Shown here: positions 41,968 through 51,528 of the stretch, one piece after another
Layout: every line of letters starts with the position of its first letter
How positions within the stretch are numbered: the first letter of the stretch is position 1
The notes under the pieces: generated by a model
What the model saw: the letters and a program-made list of their open reading frames with translations, nothing else
What the model was told of the DNA's origin: nothing
The model's database searches: none
DNA from: Pseudarthrobacter sp. SSS035
GTDB taxonomy: Bacteria; Actinomycetota; Actinomycetes; Actinomycetales; Micrococcaceae
Length of the DNA stretch: 64,000 nt
Reading direction: 5' to 3'
NCBI RefSeq assembly: GCF_023273875.1
Contig: NZ_CP096882.1
Location: forward strand, 4,216,001-4,280,000
Program-made: the position numbers and the translations under genes

Positions 41968-42699
41968 TCAGTCCTCCTCAGCAAGCAGCGCCGTGATATC
42001 AGAATCGTTGAGCCGCCGGAAGGCCCTGCGGAAACCCCGGGAGGTCTCCGACTGCCTGTCCAGCACGGCAACCTCCACGGCCTTGGCCGGAAGGGTTCCT
42101 CCCGCTTCGCCCTGTTCAGCGGCCGGGTCTGGGCCGCTGGCCAGGCCGCGGGTAGCCAGGCGTACAGCGCCTGCGAAACGCAGCGACGGTCGCCAGCCCT
42201 CGGCGATGACCGCCGAGACACGCTCCGCCTGGCCGCCCATCACGATGAAGCCGTGCTCGTCGGCGATGGACCCGTCGAAGGTGAGCCGGTAGAGGTGGTC
42301 CAGTTCCGGCGTGGGGCCAACCTCGGCGACGGCCAGTTCCACTTCGAAGGGTTTCTGTTCTGCGGTGAAAACGGCACCGAGGCTTTGCGCGTAGACACTT
42401 GCGAGCCCGCGTGCGGTGACGTCCTCGCGGTCGTAGGAGTAACCACGGACATCGGCGTACCGCACCCCGGCCTGGCGCAGGCTTTCGAATTCGTTGTACT
42501 TGCCGACGGCGGCAAACGCGATTTTGTCGTAGATCTCGCCGATTTTATGCAGTGAGGGTGAGGGGTTCTCAGCGACCAGGGCAATTCCGTCCTGGCAGCT
42601 GATGACCACCACGGACCTGCCGCGGGCGATGCCCTTCCGTGCGAAGTCCGCACGGTCCTTCATCAGTTGTTCAGGCGAGACATAGAACTGCTGCGTCAT
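41968..42699 (-). CDS. prcA: 20S proteasome alpha subunit
   Basis: 243 residues. N-terminal YVSPEQLMKDRADFARKGIARGRSVV is the gate and H0 helix of alpha subunits; the Ntn fold follows without a catalytic Thr. Seven copies form each outer ring, controlling entry and docking ARC. The ATG has GGAGG 6 bases upstream, located in the end of prcB. The acidic C-terminus ends LLAEED. Confidence 0.97.
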   Translation of the reverse strand: MTQQFYVSPEQLMKDRADFARKGIARGRSVVVISCQDGIALVAENPSPSLHKIGEIYDKIAFAAVGKYNEFESLRQAGVRYADVRGYSYDREDVTARGLASVYAQSLGAVFTAEQKPFEVELAVAEVGPTPELDHLYRLTFDGSIADEHGFIVMGGQAERVSAVIAEGWRPSLRFAGAVRLATRGLASGPDPAAEQGEAGGTLPAKAVEVAVLDRQSETSRGFRRAFRRLNDSDITALLAEED

Positions 42700-42700
42700 C

Positions 42701-43522
42701 TTAGGCCTCCCGCCGTTCGGCGGACCTGGCTTCGATAATCCTGCCGGACACAGCGGCGAGCTCGGATTCGGGGATCCGCCGGGCGCCATCCCTGTTCACG
42801 GTGTACACCACGGGCCACAATTGACGGACGGGATCCGGCCCACCTGTGGCGGAGTCGTCGTCGGCCGCGTCGTAAAGGGACTCGACCGCCACGGAGACTG
42901 CCTCGGCTTCGGCCAAGTTGGGCCGCCAGAGCTTCTTCAGCGCGCCACGGGCAAAAACGGAACCGGAGCCGACCGTGTGGTGCTCGCGTTCCTCGTACCT
43001 GCCGCCGGTGACGTCGTAGGAGAAGAGCCGGCCCACGCCGGCAGTTGTGTCGAAGCCGGCGAACAGCGGCACGACGGCGAGTCCCTGCAGGGCCATCGGC
43101 AGGTTCCCGCGGATCATGGCCCCCAGCCGGTTGGCTTTGCCGTCGAGGCTCAGCAGCGTGCCCTCGATCTTTTCGTAGTGCTCCAGCTCCACCTGGAAGA
43201 GCCGCGTCAGGTCAATCGCGATGCCTGCCGTGCCGGCGATTCCCAGCACCGAATACCTGTCGGCCGGAAACACCTTTTCGATGTGCCGGCTGGCAATAAC
43301 GTTGCCCATGGTGGCCCGCCGGTCACCAGCCATCAGGACGCCGCCGCCATAACTCATCGCCACGATCGTGGTGGCATGGGGCACCTGCAGGGGAGCTGTC
43401 GCCGCCGCTGCAGCAGGCATGGCACGGTTGTACGGAAGCAGGTCCGGCCGGTCGCGCTGCAGATGCTCGGTGAATGAGGATGTCGCGTTGCCGGCTACCT
43501 GATTGGCGGTTGTTTCCTGCAC
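42701..43522 (-). CDS. prcB: 20S proteasome beta subunit
   Basis: 273 residues with a 50-residue propeptide removed during assembly to expose catalytic Thr51 (ATTIVAMSYGGG). Active-site partners are seen in VLMAGDRRATMGN (Asp and Lys/Arg position) and VGSGSVFARG. Ala precedes the nucleophile where Gly is most common, a minor difference. GTG start with AAGGAG upstream. One base separates it from prcA. Confidence 0.97.
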   Translation of the reverse strand: MQETTANQVAGNATSSFTEHLQRDRPDLLPYNRAMPAAAAATAPLQVPHATTIVAMSYGGGVLMAGDRRATMGNVIASRHIEKVFPADRYSVLGIAGTAGIAIDLTRLFQVELEHYEKIEGTLLSLDGKANRLGAMIRGNLPMALQGLAVVPLFAGFDTTAGVGRLFSYDVTGGRYEEREHHTVGSGSVFARGALKKLWRPNLAEAEAVSVAVESLYDAADDDSATGGPDPVRQLWPVVYTVNRDGARRIPESELAAVSGRIIEARSAERREA

Positions 43523-43604
43523 TGATGCACTCCTTGTACGTGGTCCTTCAACGACGGTACAGATTCCGGCCGGACGCGGCTTCCGCCACCCATCCGGATC
43601 CGGG

Positions 43605-43808
43605 TTACTGGCCGCCCTTTTGGACGAAGGCGCGGACGAACTCCTCGGCGTTGGACTCCAGTACGCCGTCGATTTCGTCCAGGAGGTCGTCGACGCCCTG
43701 GGTGGCAGCCGATGCCTGGGCTTCCGGGGCTGCCGGAGGCGCCTCCGGGATCTCGTCCTCGACCTGGCTGTCGTGTGATTGTGGCTTCTGCTGCTCCTGG
43801 CCTGCCAT
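43605..43808 (-). CDS. pup: Prokaryotic ubiquitin-like protein Pup
   Basis: 67 residues, intrinsically disordered and acidic, ending VQKGGQ. The terminal Gln means Pup is made in the deamidase-dependent form and must be converted to Glu by Dop before PafA can ligate it. The helix-forming region that binds the ARC coiled coil is VDDLLDEIDGVLESNAEEFVRAF (about 39-61). ATG with AGGAGAGATC upstream. It lies between dop and prcB. Confidence 0.97.
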   Translation of the reverse strand: MAGQEQQKPQSHDSQVEDEIPEAPPAAPEAQASAATQGVDDLLDEIDGVLESNAEEFVRAFVQKGGQ

Positions 43809-43894
43809 GGTGATCTCTCCTCTAAAAAATCCTCGGATCCGGACGGATCTGCTGATACGCCAATATTGCCACGCTGTCCGCCCGACGGCGCGGT

Positions 43895-45568
43895 TTACGC
43901 CGCAGGCGGAGCGGTGTTATGCCCCAAAAGCTCGGCGAGGAACGGACCTGCCGTCCGGTGGCGGGCAAAGAGCCCTCCCGTGAGGGCCTTGGTGCCGCGC
44001 AGGGGCTCCCGGGTCGGCACGCGCTGAAGCCGGCCGTAGCCCGGTACATCGAAGATGACCGAGTCCCAGCTGGCCCCCACGACGTCCTTGCCGAAGCTGC
44101 TGATGCAGCGTCCGCGGAAGAAGGCACGCGTGTCCGACGGCGGTTCGGTCATCGCTGCGGCGATGGCACCGTCGTCGACGATCCGCTGCATGCGGTTCCG
44201 TGCCAGGAACCGGTAATACAGTCCCTTCTCCGGCCTGATGTCTGCCCACTGGAGGTCCACAAGGCCGAGCCTCGCGTCACCCCAGGCAAGGTTGTCGCGG
44301 TTCCGGTATCCCTCGAGAAGGGAGAGTTTGGCCAGCCATTCCACGGAGCTGGCCGCCGCGTTCCTGTCGGAATCGAGCTGGGTCAGCGTGGCAGCCCAGC
44401 GTTCCAGCACGCCATGCGTATGGCCGTCCCCGTCCACGGCATCTGCAACGCCGGTGTCCTGGGCCAGCTTGGCCGCCGCCTCGTGGTATATCCATTGCAG
44501 GTCCAGGGCCGTTACACGGCGCCCGTCCAGCAGCCTGAGTTTGGCTGTCAGCGACGTATCGTGGCTGACGGCCTGGAGGGCTGCGACGGGTTCGTGCACC
44601 TCAACCTTGGGCGCCAGCCCGGCCTCGATCAGGCTCAGGACCATGGCAGTGGTGCCGAACTTGAGGTAGTTCGAGGATTGGCTCAGGTTGGCGTCACCGA
44701 TGATCACATGCAGGCGCCGGTATTTGTCGGCGGTGGCGTGCGGCTCATCCCGGGTGTTGATGATGGGACGCCGGATGGTGGTTTCCAGGCCCACCTCCGC
44801 CTCGAAGAAGTCTGCGCGCTGGCTGATCTGGTACCCGGGCGTGGAGCTGTCCTGCCCCAGGCCCACCCTCCCGGCGCCGCAGATGATCTGCCGCGTGACG
44901 AAGAACGGCGTTAGCCCCCGCACGATGTCCCCGAAGGGTACCGAGCGTGGCATGAGGTAGTTCTCGTGGGAGCCGTAGGACACGGATTTGTTGTCCGTAT
45001 TGTTTTTGTACAGGTTGACCGGGGGCAGTTCGGGATCCGCGGCCAGGCGGCGGACGGCCGCCAGCGCGACGAGGTCCCCGGCTGCATCCCAGATCACCGC
45101 ATCGCGGGGGTTGGTCACCTCGGCACTGGAGTACTCCGGGTGGGCATGATCAACGTACAGGCGCGCTCCGTTGCCTAGGACCATGTTCATCAGGAGGCTG
45201 CCGGACTCGTCCTCACCGTCCAGTTCCAGTTCCTCGCGGCCGTAGGCAAGCGCCACCGCTTCGGCGTCGAGTACCGGCGGCTGGTCTGTCAGCTGGCTGG
45301 GGTGGGCCGAGGCCCTTTCCAGGGTCCAGCCACGGGCGTCGTGGAGGGGCTCCTCGTCGGTGTAGTCCCAGCGGGTCTCTGCCCCTCCCGCTGCCCTTTG
45401 CCGCGTCACCTGGGCATAAGCCTGGACAACGCGGGCGGACATCATAGTGGCGTTGGCTCCGGGAGCGGACGGGGCGTGGATGCCGTATTCCGTTTCCGCC
45501 CCCATGACGCGCATGGCCCCGCCGGCCGGGAGCGCTCCCCCGCCGGCGCGTTCCGGGGCTGCCGTCAC
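43895..45568 (-). CDS. dop: Pup deamidase/depupylase Dop
   Basis: 557 residues. Same fold as PafA, with AETEYGIHAPS near the N-terminus, LYVDHAHPEYSSAEVT, LYKNNTDNKSVSYGSHENYLMPR and IINTRDEPHATADKYRRLHVIIGDAN. The longer segment between about 50 and 100 is the Dop-specific loop. It deamidates Pup's C-terminal Gln and can remove Pup from targets. GTG 45568 overlaps the ARC stop by four bases (GTGA), so it is coupled; an internal ATG at residue 19 (45514) is an alternative. Confidence 0.96.
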   Translation of the reverse strand: MTAAPERAGGGALPAGGAMRVMGAETEYGIHAPSAPGANATMMSARVVQAYAQVTRQRAAGGAETRWDYTDEEPLHDARGWTLERASAHPSQLTDQPPVLDAEAVALAYGREELELDGEDESGSLLMNMVLGNGARLYVDHAHPEYSSAEVTNPRDAVIWDAAGDLVALAAVRRLAADPELPPVNLYKNNTDNKSVSYGSHENYLMPRSVPFGDIVRGLTPFFVTRQIICGAGRVGLGQDSSTPGYQISQRADFFEAEVGLETTIRRPIINTRDEPHATADKYRRLHVIIGDANLSQSSNYLKFGTTAMVLSLIEAGLAPKVEVHEPVAALQAVSHDTSLTAKLRLLDGRRVTALDLQWIYHEAAAKLAQDTGVADAVDGDGHTHGVLERWAATLTQLDSDRNAAASSVEWLAKLSLLEGYRNRDNLAWGDARLGLVDLQWADIRPEKGLYYRFLARNRMQRIVDDGAIAAAMTEPPSDTRAFFRGRCISSFGKDVVGASWDSVIFDVPGYGRLQRVPTREPLRGTKALTGGLFARHRTAGPFLAELLGHNTAPPAA

Positions 45569-47316
45569 AGGTACTGTCCCGTGTTCGGCATCGTTTCGAT
45601 GGACTTGCCGGGCTCCTGGCCTGCCTTACCCTGCACGATGGTGCGGATGTAAGTGATCCGCTCGCCCTTCTTACCTGAGATCCGGGCCCAGTCGTCCGGG
45701 TTGGTGGTGTTGGGCATGTCCTCGTGCTCGCGGAATTCATCCACCACGGCACGCAGCAGGTGCTCGATTCGGAGACCTTTCTGGTGGAGGGTCAGGAGAT
45801 CCTTGATCGCGTACTTCTTGGCCCGGTCCACAACGTTCTGGACTACGGCGCCTGAATTGAAGTCCTTGAAATAGAGCATTTCCGTATCGCCGTTGGCGTA
45901 GGTGACTTCCAGGTACTCGTTGGACTTCTCCGTGGAGTACATGGCTTCAACCGTCCGCTGGACCATGGCGTCCACTGTCAACTGGACGTCGCCGTTGTGT
46001 TCGGCGAGGTCGGACTCGTGGAACGGCAGGTCCGTGGTGATGTATTTGTTGAAGATATCGGCCGCGGCCTCCGCGTCGGGGCGCTGGATTTTGACTTTCA
46101 CGTCCAGGCGGCCGGGGCGGAGGATTGCGGGGTCGATCATGTCCTCGCGGTTGGATGCACCGATAACAATGACATTGTCCAGCCGCTCCACGCCGTCGAT
46201 CTCACTCAGCAGCTGCGGAACGATGGTGGTCTCGACATCGGAGGAGATCCCGGTTCCACGCGTCCGGAACAGCGAATCCATTTCGTCAAAGAAAACCACT
46301 ACGGGGCTGCCGTCAGAGGCCTTCTCCCGGGCCCGGGAGAAAATCAGGCGGATGTGGCGCTCTGTCTCGCCCACGTACTTGTCCAGAAGCTCCGGACCCT
46401 TGATGTTGAGGAAATAGCTCTTCAGGTCCACATTGCCGGAGCGCTCCGCGGCGCGGGCGGCGAGGGAGTTGGCAACAGCCTTCGCAATCAGGGTCTTGCC
46501 GCACCCTGGCGGACCGTACAACAGAATGCCCTTCGGGGCTTTCAGCCCATGCTCGCGGTAGAGGTCCGGGTGCAGGAACGGCAGTTCCACTGCGTCCCGG
46601 ATCTGCTCGATCTGCGGACCAAGGCCGCCGATGTCCTCGTACGTGATGTCGGGGACTTCTTCGAGGACCAGGTTCTCCACTTCGGAGCGCGGCACTTTTT
46701 CGAGGGCGTAACCGGTGCGCGAGTCGATGGACAGTGCGTCCCCCACCCTGAGCTTTTCGGTGAGCAGGGCTCCGGAGAGCCTGATGACACGCTCCTCATC
46801 CGCCCGCCCCACCACCAGTGCGCGGTCCGTTCCAAGCATTTCCTTGAGGGTGGCGAGTTCACCGGCGCGTTCATAGCCGAGGCCGGCAACAACCAGCAGT
46901 GCCTCGTTGAGGAGGACCTCCTGGCCGACCGCCAGCTGGCTGATGTTGACCAGGGGGCTGATGCCCACCCGCATCTTCCGGCCGGCGTTGAAAATGTCCA
47001 CCGATTCCTCGGTGGCAGCCTGGCCGCTGTTGCCCGCTGACGGCAGCCGCCTGGGATTGAGCTGCAGGACGGTGCCGAAGCTGTACGGGGGCTGGCCCTC
47101 CTGGTCCAGGGCATTTTTCAGACGCAGAATCTCGGCCTTGGCCGCTTCCAGCATGCTGACCAGCTTCGCGTTGTTCTGCGTGGCGGCCGCAAGCTGGCGG
47201 TCAATGTGCCTGAGCTTGTCGCGGAGGACATTGGCCTGCCGCTCCGCAGCCGTCAGTTCGTTGGCGGCCGACTGCTCCGCCGGTGTACGTCCGGAGTCCT
47301 GATTCGGCGTCTCCAT
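45565..47316 (-). CDS. arc: Proteasome-activating AAA+ ATPase ARC (Mpa)
   Basis: 583 residues. N-terminal coiled coil (about 20-75) that captures Pup, two OB-fold interdomains (about 80-220), and an AAA+ module with Walker A GPPGCGKT (about 260), Walker B VVVFFDEMDS (about 340) and Arg-finger region RPGRLDVKVKIQRPD. The C-terminus GQYL is the gating tail that opens the alpha ring. It unfolds pupylated proteins and threads them into PrcAB. ATG start. The first gene of the arc-dop-pup-prcB-prcA-pafA cluster after trmI. Confidence 0.97.
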   Translation of the reverse strand: METPNQDSGRTPAEQSAANELTAAERQANVLRDKLRHIDRQLAAATQNNAKLVSMLEAAKAEILRLKNALDQEGQPPYSFGTVLQLNPRRLPSAGNSGQAATEESVDIFNAGRKMRVGISPLVNISQLAVGQEVLLNEALLVVAGLGYERAGELATLKEMLGTDRALVVGRADEERVIRLSGALLTEKLRVGDALSIDSRTGYALEKVPRSEVENLVLEEVPDITYEDIGGLGPQIEQIRDAVELPFLHPDLYREHGLKAPKGILLYGPPGCGKTLIAKAVANSLAARAAERSGNVDLKSYFLNIKGPELLDKYVGETERHIRLIFSRAREKASDGSPVVVFFDEMDSLFRTRGTGISSDVETTIVPQLLSEIDGVERLDNVIVIGASNREDMIDPAILRPGRLDVKVKIQRPDAEAAADIFNKYITTDLPFHESDLAEHNGDVQLTVDAMVQRTVEAMYSTEKSNEYLEVTYANGDTEMLYFKDFNSGAVVQNVVDRAKKYAIKDLLTLHQKGLRIEHLLRAVVDEFREHEDMPNTTNPDDWARISGKKGERITYIRTIVQGKAGQEPGKSIETMPNTGQYL

Positions 47317-47399
47317 GATGCATCAGCCCCTTCCTGCTCTTCTTCTTAAGACCTTAGCCCCAAGTTGGCAGGTACTGCTGGAGACTCCCGAAATGTGGA

Positions 47400-48458
47400 C
47401 TAGTTCGTGATCTCCGGTTCGTCCTTGACGTTGGTGCCGGCAATGGCATCGCGCGCGGCCCGACGGAGCTTCTTATCGGAGACGAGGCGTTCGCCGACGG
47501 CACCGGGTGTCCAGGCGTTGACGTCTTCTTCGTTGAAGCCGGTCTTGGAGGGGCGGCGCTTGACGGAGATACCGGTGACGCCGTCGGCAAGCCGGCGGGT
47601 GACCAGCAGGAAGCCGGTGTGGGCCACCATGCGGTGGTCCGGACGGACAGCCAGGCCCTCAAGGTGCCACCCGCGGACCATGGACTCCCAGGCGTCGGGT
47701 TCGGTGAAGCGGCCATCGGCCCTGATGGCCTCCGCGGTCCGGGAGAGCTGGGTGACCGTGGCAACGTAGTTGATCCAGACGCCGCCGGGTGCGAGGACAG
47801 TGGCGACGGCATCAAGGCACTCCCAGGGTGCCAGCATGTCCAGCACGACACGGTCCACGGATCCGGGTTCCTCGCTGCGGACTACTTCCTCCTGGAAGTC
47901 GCCAAGGGAGATCTTCCACGCCGGGTGCGGGCCGCCAAAGATGGTTTCCACATTCCCGCGGGCGATGTCCGCAAATTCCTCACGGCGCTCGAAGGAGTGG
48001 AGGTAGCCGTTGTCGCCAACGGCCCGGAGCAGCGAGATGGACAGCGCTCCGGAGCCAACGCCGGCTTCAACAACCCTGGCGCCGGGGAAGATATCGGCCA
48101 TGGTGACGATCTGGCCGGCGTCCTTCGGGTAGACCACTGCGGCGCCACGCGGCATGGAGAGGACAAAGTCCGAGAGGAGGGGGCGCAGCGTCTGGTACTG
48201 CTGGCCGACGTTGTTCACGACGACTGAGCCATCTGCTTTTCCGATGATCTCGTCGTGGTTCAGGAAGCCGCGGTGCGTGTGGAAGGCGCCGCCGCTTTCG
48301 AGAGAGATCGTGTTCATACGGCCGCGCTCGTCGGTCAGCTGGACCCGTTCGCCTTCACGGAAAGGCCCGCGGCGGCGGGCAGCTCCCACCGGCTGGGTGC
48401 CATTGGCGGCAACACCGGTGGTTGGTGCTGCGGCTTCGGCGGCAGTTTCGCTGCTCAT
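47400..48458 (-). CDS. trmI: tRNA (adenine-58-N1)-methyltransferase TrmI
   Basis: 352 residues from ATG 48458 (GAGGAAAATCC upstream; the longer frame is not supported). An N-terminal beta domain (about 38-100) precedes the SAM-binding Rossmann domain: PGARVVEAGVGSGALSISLLRAVG (motif I), DRVVLDMLAPWE (motif IV). It methylates A58 in the T-loop of tRNAs. Its position directly upstream of arc is conserved in actinobacteria. Confidence 0.94.
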   Translation of the reverse strand: MSSETAAEAAAPTTGVAANGTQPVGAARRRGPFREGERVQLTDERGRMNTISLESGGAFHTHRGFLNHDEIIGKADGSVVVNNVGQQYQTLRPLLSDFVLSMPRGAAVVYPKDAGQIVTMADIFPGARVVEAGVGSGALSISLLRAVGDNGYLHSFERREEFADIARGNVETIFGGPHPAWKISLGDFQEEVVRSEEPGSVDRVVLDMLAPWECLDAVATVLAPGGVWINYVATVTQLSRTAEAIRADGRFTEPDAWESMVRGWHLEGLAVRPDHRMVAHTGFLLVTRRLADGVTGISVKRRPSKTGFNEEDVNAWTPGAVGERLVSDKKLRRAARDAIAGTNVKDEPEITN

Positions 48459-48571
48459 GGATTTTCCTCGCTCCTGTAAAACTGTGGGGCCACGCATCGA
48501 AATAGGTCCGCCGGGTGTGGCGCAGGCCTCCGGGCGGCCACGCGGCGGCAATGCACGGCCGGCACGTAACT

Positions 48572-49738
48572 CTACCGGCTTTGACCCTGCGGATGCCTAT
48601 TTGACGGGTCAGCCTTGCCGGTGATGGCGGCCACCACCACGTTCTGCGCCAGAAGGCCGGTGACGGCTCCGTGATGGTCCACCACGGCATATTCGTGACC
48701 GTCCAGCTGGGAAAGGTACTGGATCAGTTCCTGCCCCTGGGACGACTCAGGTACGTAAGCTCCCGCCGCGAGGGCATAGGACACTGCCGTGGCAGGCGTG
48801 GTGCCGGCGGCGTAGTCAGGAACCGCGGCGAGGGCACCGGGATCCACAACACCCTGCGGGCGTCCATCCGGCCCGCAGACCACAACGGCGCGTGAGCCGT
48901 CCGGTGACAGCCTGCGGATGTCCGCCACCACCGCGGTGGCTGGAATTCCGACGGCGGGAGCGGCCAGGGCAGCGGCGCTGACCAGATGCATCCTTCCGCG
49001 CAGGGTGCCCTGCTGGATTGCGGCGCTCGCACCCATCCAGAGGAAGCCGCCGACGAGGACGGTGATCATCAGGAGGCTGAAATCGGGTGTCTCACCGGCC
49101 AGCAGCGGCCGTGAAATGAACCAGAAGCCCAGGGCCACCACGATGACGCGGCCGGCCCAGCCGGCGGCGACGGTGCCTTTGGCCTGGCTCCCGGTTGCTT
49201 TCCAGACGGCCGACTCAACGATCCTGCCGCCGTCCAGCGGGAGTCCGGGCAGGACGTTGAAGATGCCGATGACGAAGTTGGCCCACATAAAGATGTTCGT
49301 GAGGATCTCGGCCACGGTGCCCATGCTGGTGGTGGAAAGGACCACCCAGGCACCGCCGGCGAGGACCAGGTTGGCTGCCGGCCCTGCCAAGGCCACGATG
49401 ACCGAGCGCGCCGGCGTCGCCGTGAAATTCTCAAACTGGGTGTGGCCGCCCCAGAGATTCAGCACGATCTTCTGCGTGGGCCAGCCGTAGATCTTGGCCG
49501 TGAGGGCGTGCGCCAGTTCGTGGACCAGGACGGAGATCAGAAGCAGCAGGGCGTACGCGAACGCCATGTAGTAGGCGGAGATGCCCAGTGCCGGATTCTG
49601 CTCCAACAGCAGGGGCCCGTAGACAATGACGGTAAAGGCGGCGATCACAAACCACGAGTAGGCCAGAATGACCGGGATTCCGGCGATCCGGCCGAGCGGT
49701 ATTCCTTCGCGGCGGGCGGGGGCGGGCTGGGAGCTCAT
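48572..49738 (-). CDS. Site-2 protease (M50) with C-terminal CBS domains
   Basis: 388 residues from ATG 49738, overlapping the HAD stop (ATGA). Membrane helices at about 20-42, 55-80, 96-125, 130-155 and 190-225. Metal site HELAH (73-77) in the second helix, with second ligand motif LPGLPLDGGR near 155. Two CBS domains follow (about 245-375), which usually bind adenosyl nucleotides. Such S2P enzymes cut membrane proteins inside the bilayer, often anti-sigma factors; the substrate is unknown here. Confidence 0.92.
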   Translation of the reverse strand: MSSQPAPARREGIPLGRIAGIPVILAYSWFVIAAFTVIVYGPLLLEQNPALGISAYYMAFAYALLLLISVLVHELAHALTAKIYGWPTQKIVLNLWGGHTQFENFTATPARSVIVALAGPAANLVLAGGAWVVLSTTSMGTVAEILTNIFMWANFVIGIFNVLPGLPLDGGRIVESAVWKATGSQAKGTVAAGWAGRVIVVALGFWFISRPLLAGETPDFSLLMITVLVGGFLWMGASAAIQQGTLRGRMHLVSAAALAAPAVGIPATAVVADIRRLSPDGSRAVVVCGPDGRPQGVVDPGALAAVPDYAAGTTPATAVSYALAAGAYVPESSQGQELIQYLSQLDGHEYAVVDHHGAVTGLLAQNVVVAAITGKADPSNRHPQGQSR

Positions 49739-50472
49739 GACGGGGTCCCCGTCGCGAGCACTGCAGATCCAGCCGCCGTTGCGGCCAGGCTGCCCGCGGC
49801 GATGGCCTCCAGCTCGGAAACGGTGCGGCCGGCCAAGGATTCCCAGATGGTGTGCCTGGGATCGTCGGGGATCGGGACAATGTGCGGAATGGCGACGGTG
49901 GCGACGCCCGAGGCCACAGCAGCAGCCACTCCCGGCGCGGAGTCCTCCAGGGCGACGCAGTGATCCACGGTCAGGTCCGGGTCCGCTTCCTGAAGCAGCT
50001 CCACTGCCTTCAAGTATGCTTCCGGGTGCGGCTTGCCCTGGGTGACGGTGTCCCCCGTGACCAGGAATTCGAAGTAAGGCTTGGGCAGACTTTCCACAAT
50101 TTCGCGGGCCAGCGGCTCCTCCGACATGGTCACCAGCGCGCATCGTACTCCGGTGCGGTGCAGGTCATCCAGCAGTTCCCGCGCTCCGGGACGCCAGGGA
50201 ACAGAGTGCCGGACGCTCCTGATGACCTCAGCGGTCAGGGTGTCGATGATCTCCCGCCGCTCCAGCCGGACGCCGGCCGCCTGCAGGATTCCGGCCGAAT
50301 ACGTCAGCGACTGACCCACGAGCTGCATGGCCTGCCCGTGCGACCAAGTGCCGCCATGCGCTTCAACGAGGGCATGCTCGGCGGCAATCCAGTAGCGTTC
50401 AGTGTCCACAATGGTGCCGTCCATGTCCCAAAGAACGGCTCTGAGCGGGGAAACGGAGGGTAGGGATCGCAT
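49735..50472 (-). CDS. HAD-superfamily phosphatase/phosphomutase-like protein
   Basis: 245 residues. Motif I VLWDMDGTIVDTE with the nucleophilic Asp, cap domain (about 30-95), motif II ALVTMSE, motif III/IV KPHPEAYLKAVELL and ALEDSAPGVAAAVASG. It belongs to the beta-phosphoglucomutase/Gph-like subgroup; substrate unknown. TAGACT at 50484-50479 is 6 bases before the ATG (leaderless). First gene of the long minus-strand run. Confidence 0.9.
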   Translation of the reverse strand: MRSLPSVSPLRAVLWDMDGTIVDTERYWIAAEHALVEAHGGTWSHGQAMQLVGQSLTYSAGILQAAGVRLERREIIDTLTAEVIRSVRHSVPWRPGARELLDDLHRTGVRCALVTMSEEPLAREIVESLPKPYFEFLVTGDTVTQGKPHPEAYLKAVELLQEADPDLTVDHCVALEDSAPGVAAAVASGVATVAIPHIVPIPDDPRHTIWESLAGRTVSELEAIAAGSLAATAAGSAVLATGTPS

Positions 50473-50622
50473 GGTCCCAGTCTACGGGGCGCACCTGAGC
50501 GCCAGCCGGTGGATACGCCCTCGGCGAATATCAGCATTGCCTTCGGGCCCGCACGCGCCCCGGCGCACTTTTTGGCTCTTCATTCAATGCATCGCGCCGG
50601 TTCTTGGACGTAGGGTGATGAG

Positions 50623-51528
50623 ATGAATAGCTTCGACGGAGACACCGCGGAACCGGGTGCCGCACCTGAACCGGAGCAGTTCCTGCTGCCAGTGGCGGAC
50701 GGGGAGCGCATTACTGTGATGCTGGCCGCATTTGAAGGCTGGAACGATGCCGGCGAAGCCGCCAGTGATTCCTTGCGCTACCTGAACAGGGTTTGGGGCG
50801 GCAAGAAGGTCGCGTCCATTGACGCCGACGAATACTACGATTTCCAGTTCACGCGTCCTACGGTCCGCAGGAACGCCTCGGGGGAACGCAAGATCAAGTG
50901 GCCATCCACACGGATTTACAAGGCCAGTGCGCCGGATTCGAACGTGGACGTCATTTTCGTCCAAGGCATTGAGCCGTCCTACAAGTGGCGGGCCTATACG
51001 GCGGAACTGCTAGTCCACGCTGAAGCGCTGAAGGTGGACTACGTGGTCCTGGTGGGGGCCCTTCTGGCAGACGTTCCGCACAGCAGGCCGATTCCGGTCA
51101 GCACCTCCTCTGACGACGCTGTGTTGCGGGAACGCCTCAACCTTGAAGCATCCCAGTATGAAGGTCCCGTCGGCATAGTCGGAGTACTGTCCGAAGTGTC
51201 CCTCCTGGCGGGCCTTCCGACTGTTTCCCTCTGGGCAGCCGTCCCGCATTACGTGGCCCAGGCCCCGTCACCCAAGGCGCAGCTGGCTCTCCTGCACCGG
51301 GTCGAGGAATTGATCCAGGTCCCGCTGGACACGCACGAACTGGCGGAAGAGGCAGCTGCGTGGGAGCGCGGCGTCGATGAGTTGGCTACCGAGGATCCGG
51401 AGATCGCCGCGTACGTCCGCCAGCTGGAAGAGGCAAAAGATACGGCCGATCTTCCGGAGGCGAGCGGTGAATCCATCGCGCGGGAGTTTGAGCGCTATCT
51501 CAAGCGTCGGGGCCGGGACAAGCCCTAA
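50623..51528 (+). CDS. PAC2 family protein
   Basis: 301 residues. PAC2 domain seen as AFEGWNDAGEAASDSLRYL, VDVIFVQGIEPSYKWRAYTAELL, VLVGALLADVPHSRPI and GIVGVLSEVSLLAGLPTVSLWAAVPHY. PAC2 is named after a eukaryotic proteasome assembly chaperone, but a similar role in bacteria is unproven. Located divergent from the 20-kb run that carries the proteasome genes, though not adjacent to prcBA. TAGGGT at 50611-50616, 6 bases before the ATG, suggests a leaderless mRNA. Its 3' end overlaps mshC by 4 bases. Confidence 0.92.
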   Translation: MNSFDGDTAEPGAAPEPEQFLLPVADGERITVMLAAFEGWNDAGEAASDSLRYLNRVWGGKKVASIDADEYYDFQFTRPTVRRNASGERKIKWPSTRIYKASAPDSNVDVIFVQGIEPSYKWRAYTAELLVHAEALKVDYVVLVGALLADVPHSRPIPVSTSSDDAVLRERLNLEASQYEGPVGIVGVLSEVSLLAGLPTVSLWAAVPHYVAQAPSPKAQLALLHRVEELIQVPLDTHELAEEAAAWERGVDELATEDPEIAAYVRQLEEAKDTADLPEASGESIAREFERYLKRRGRDKP

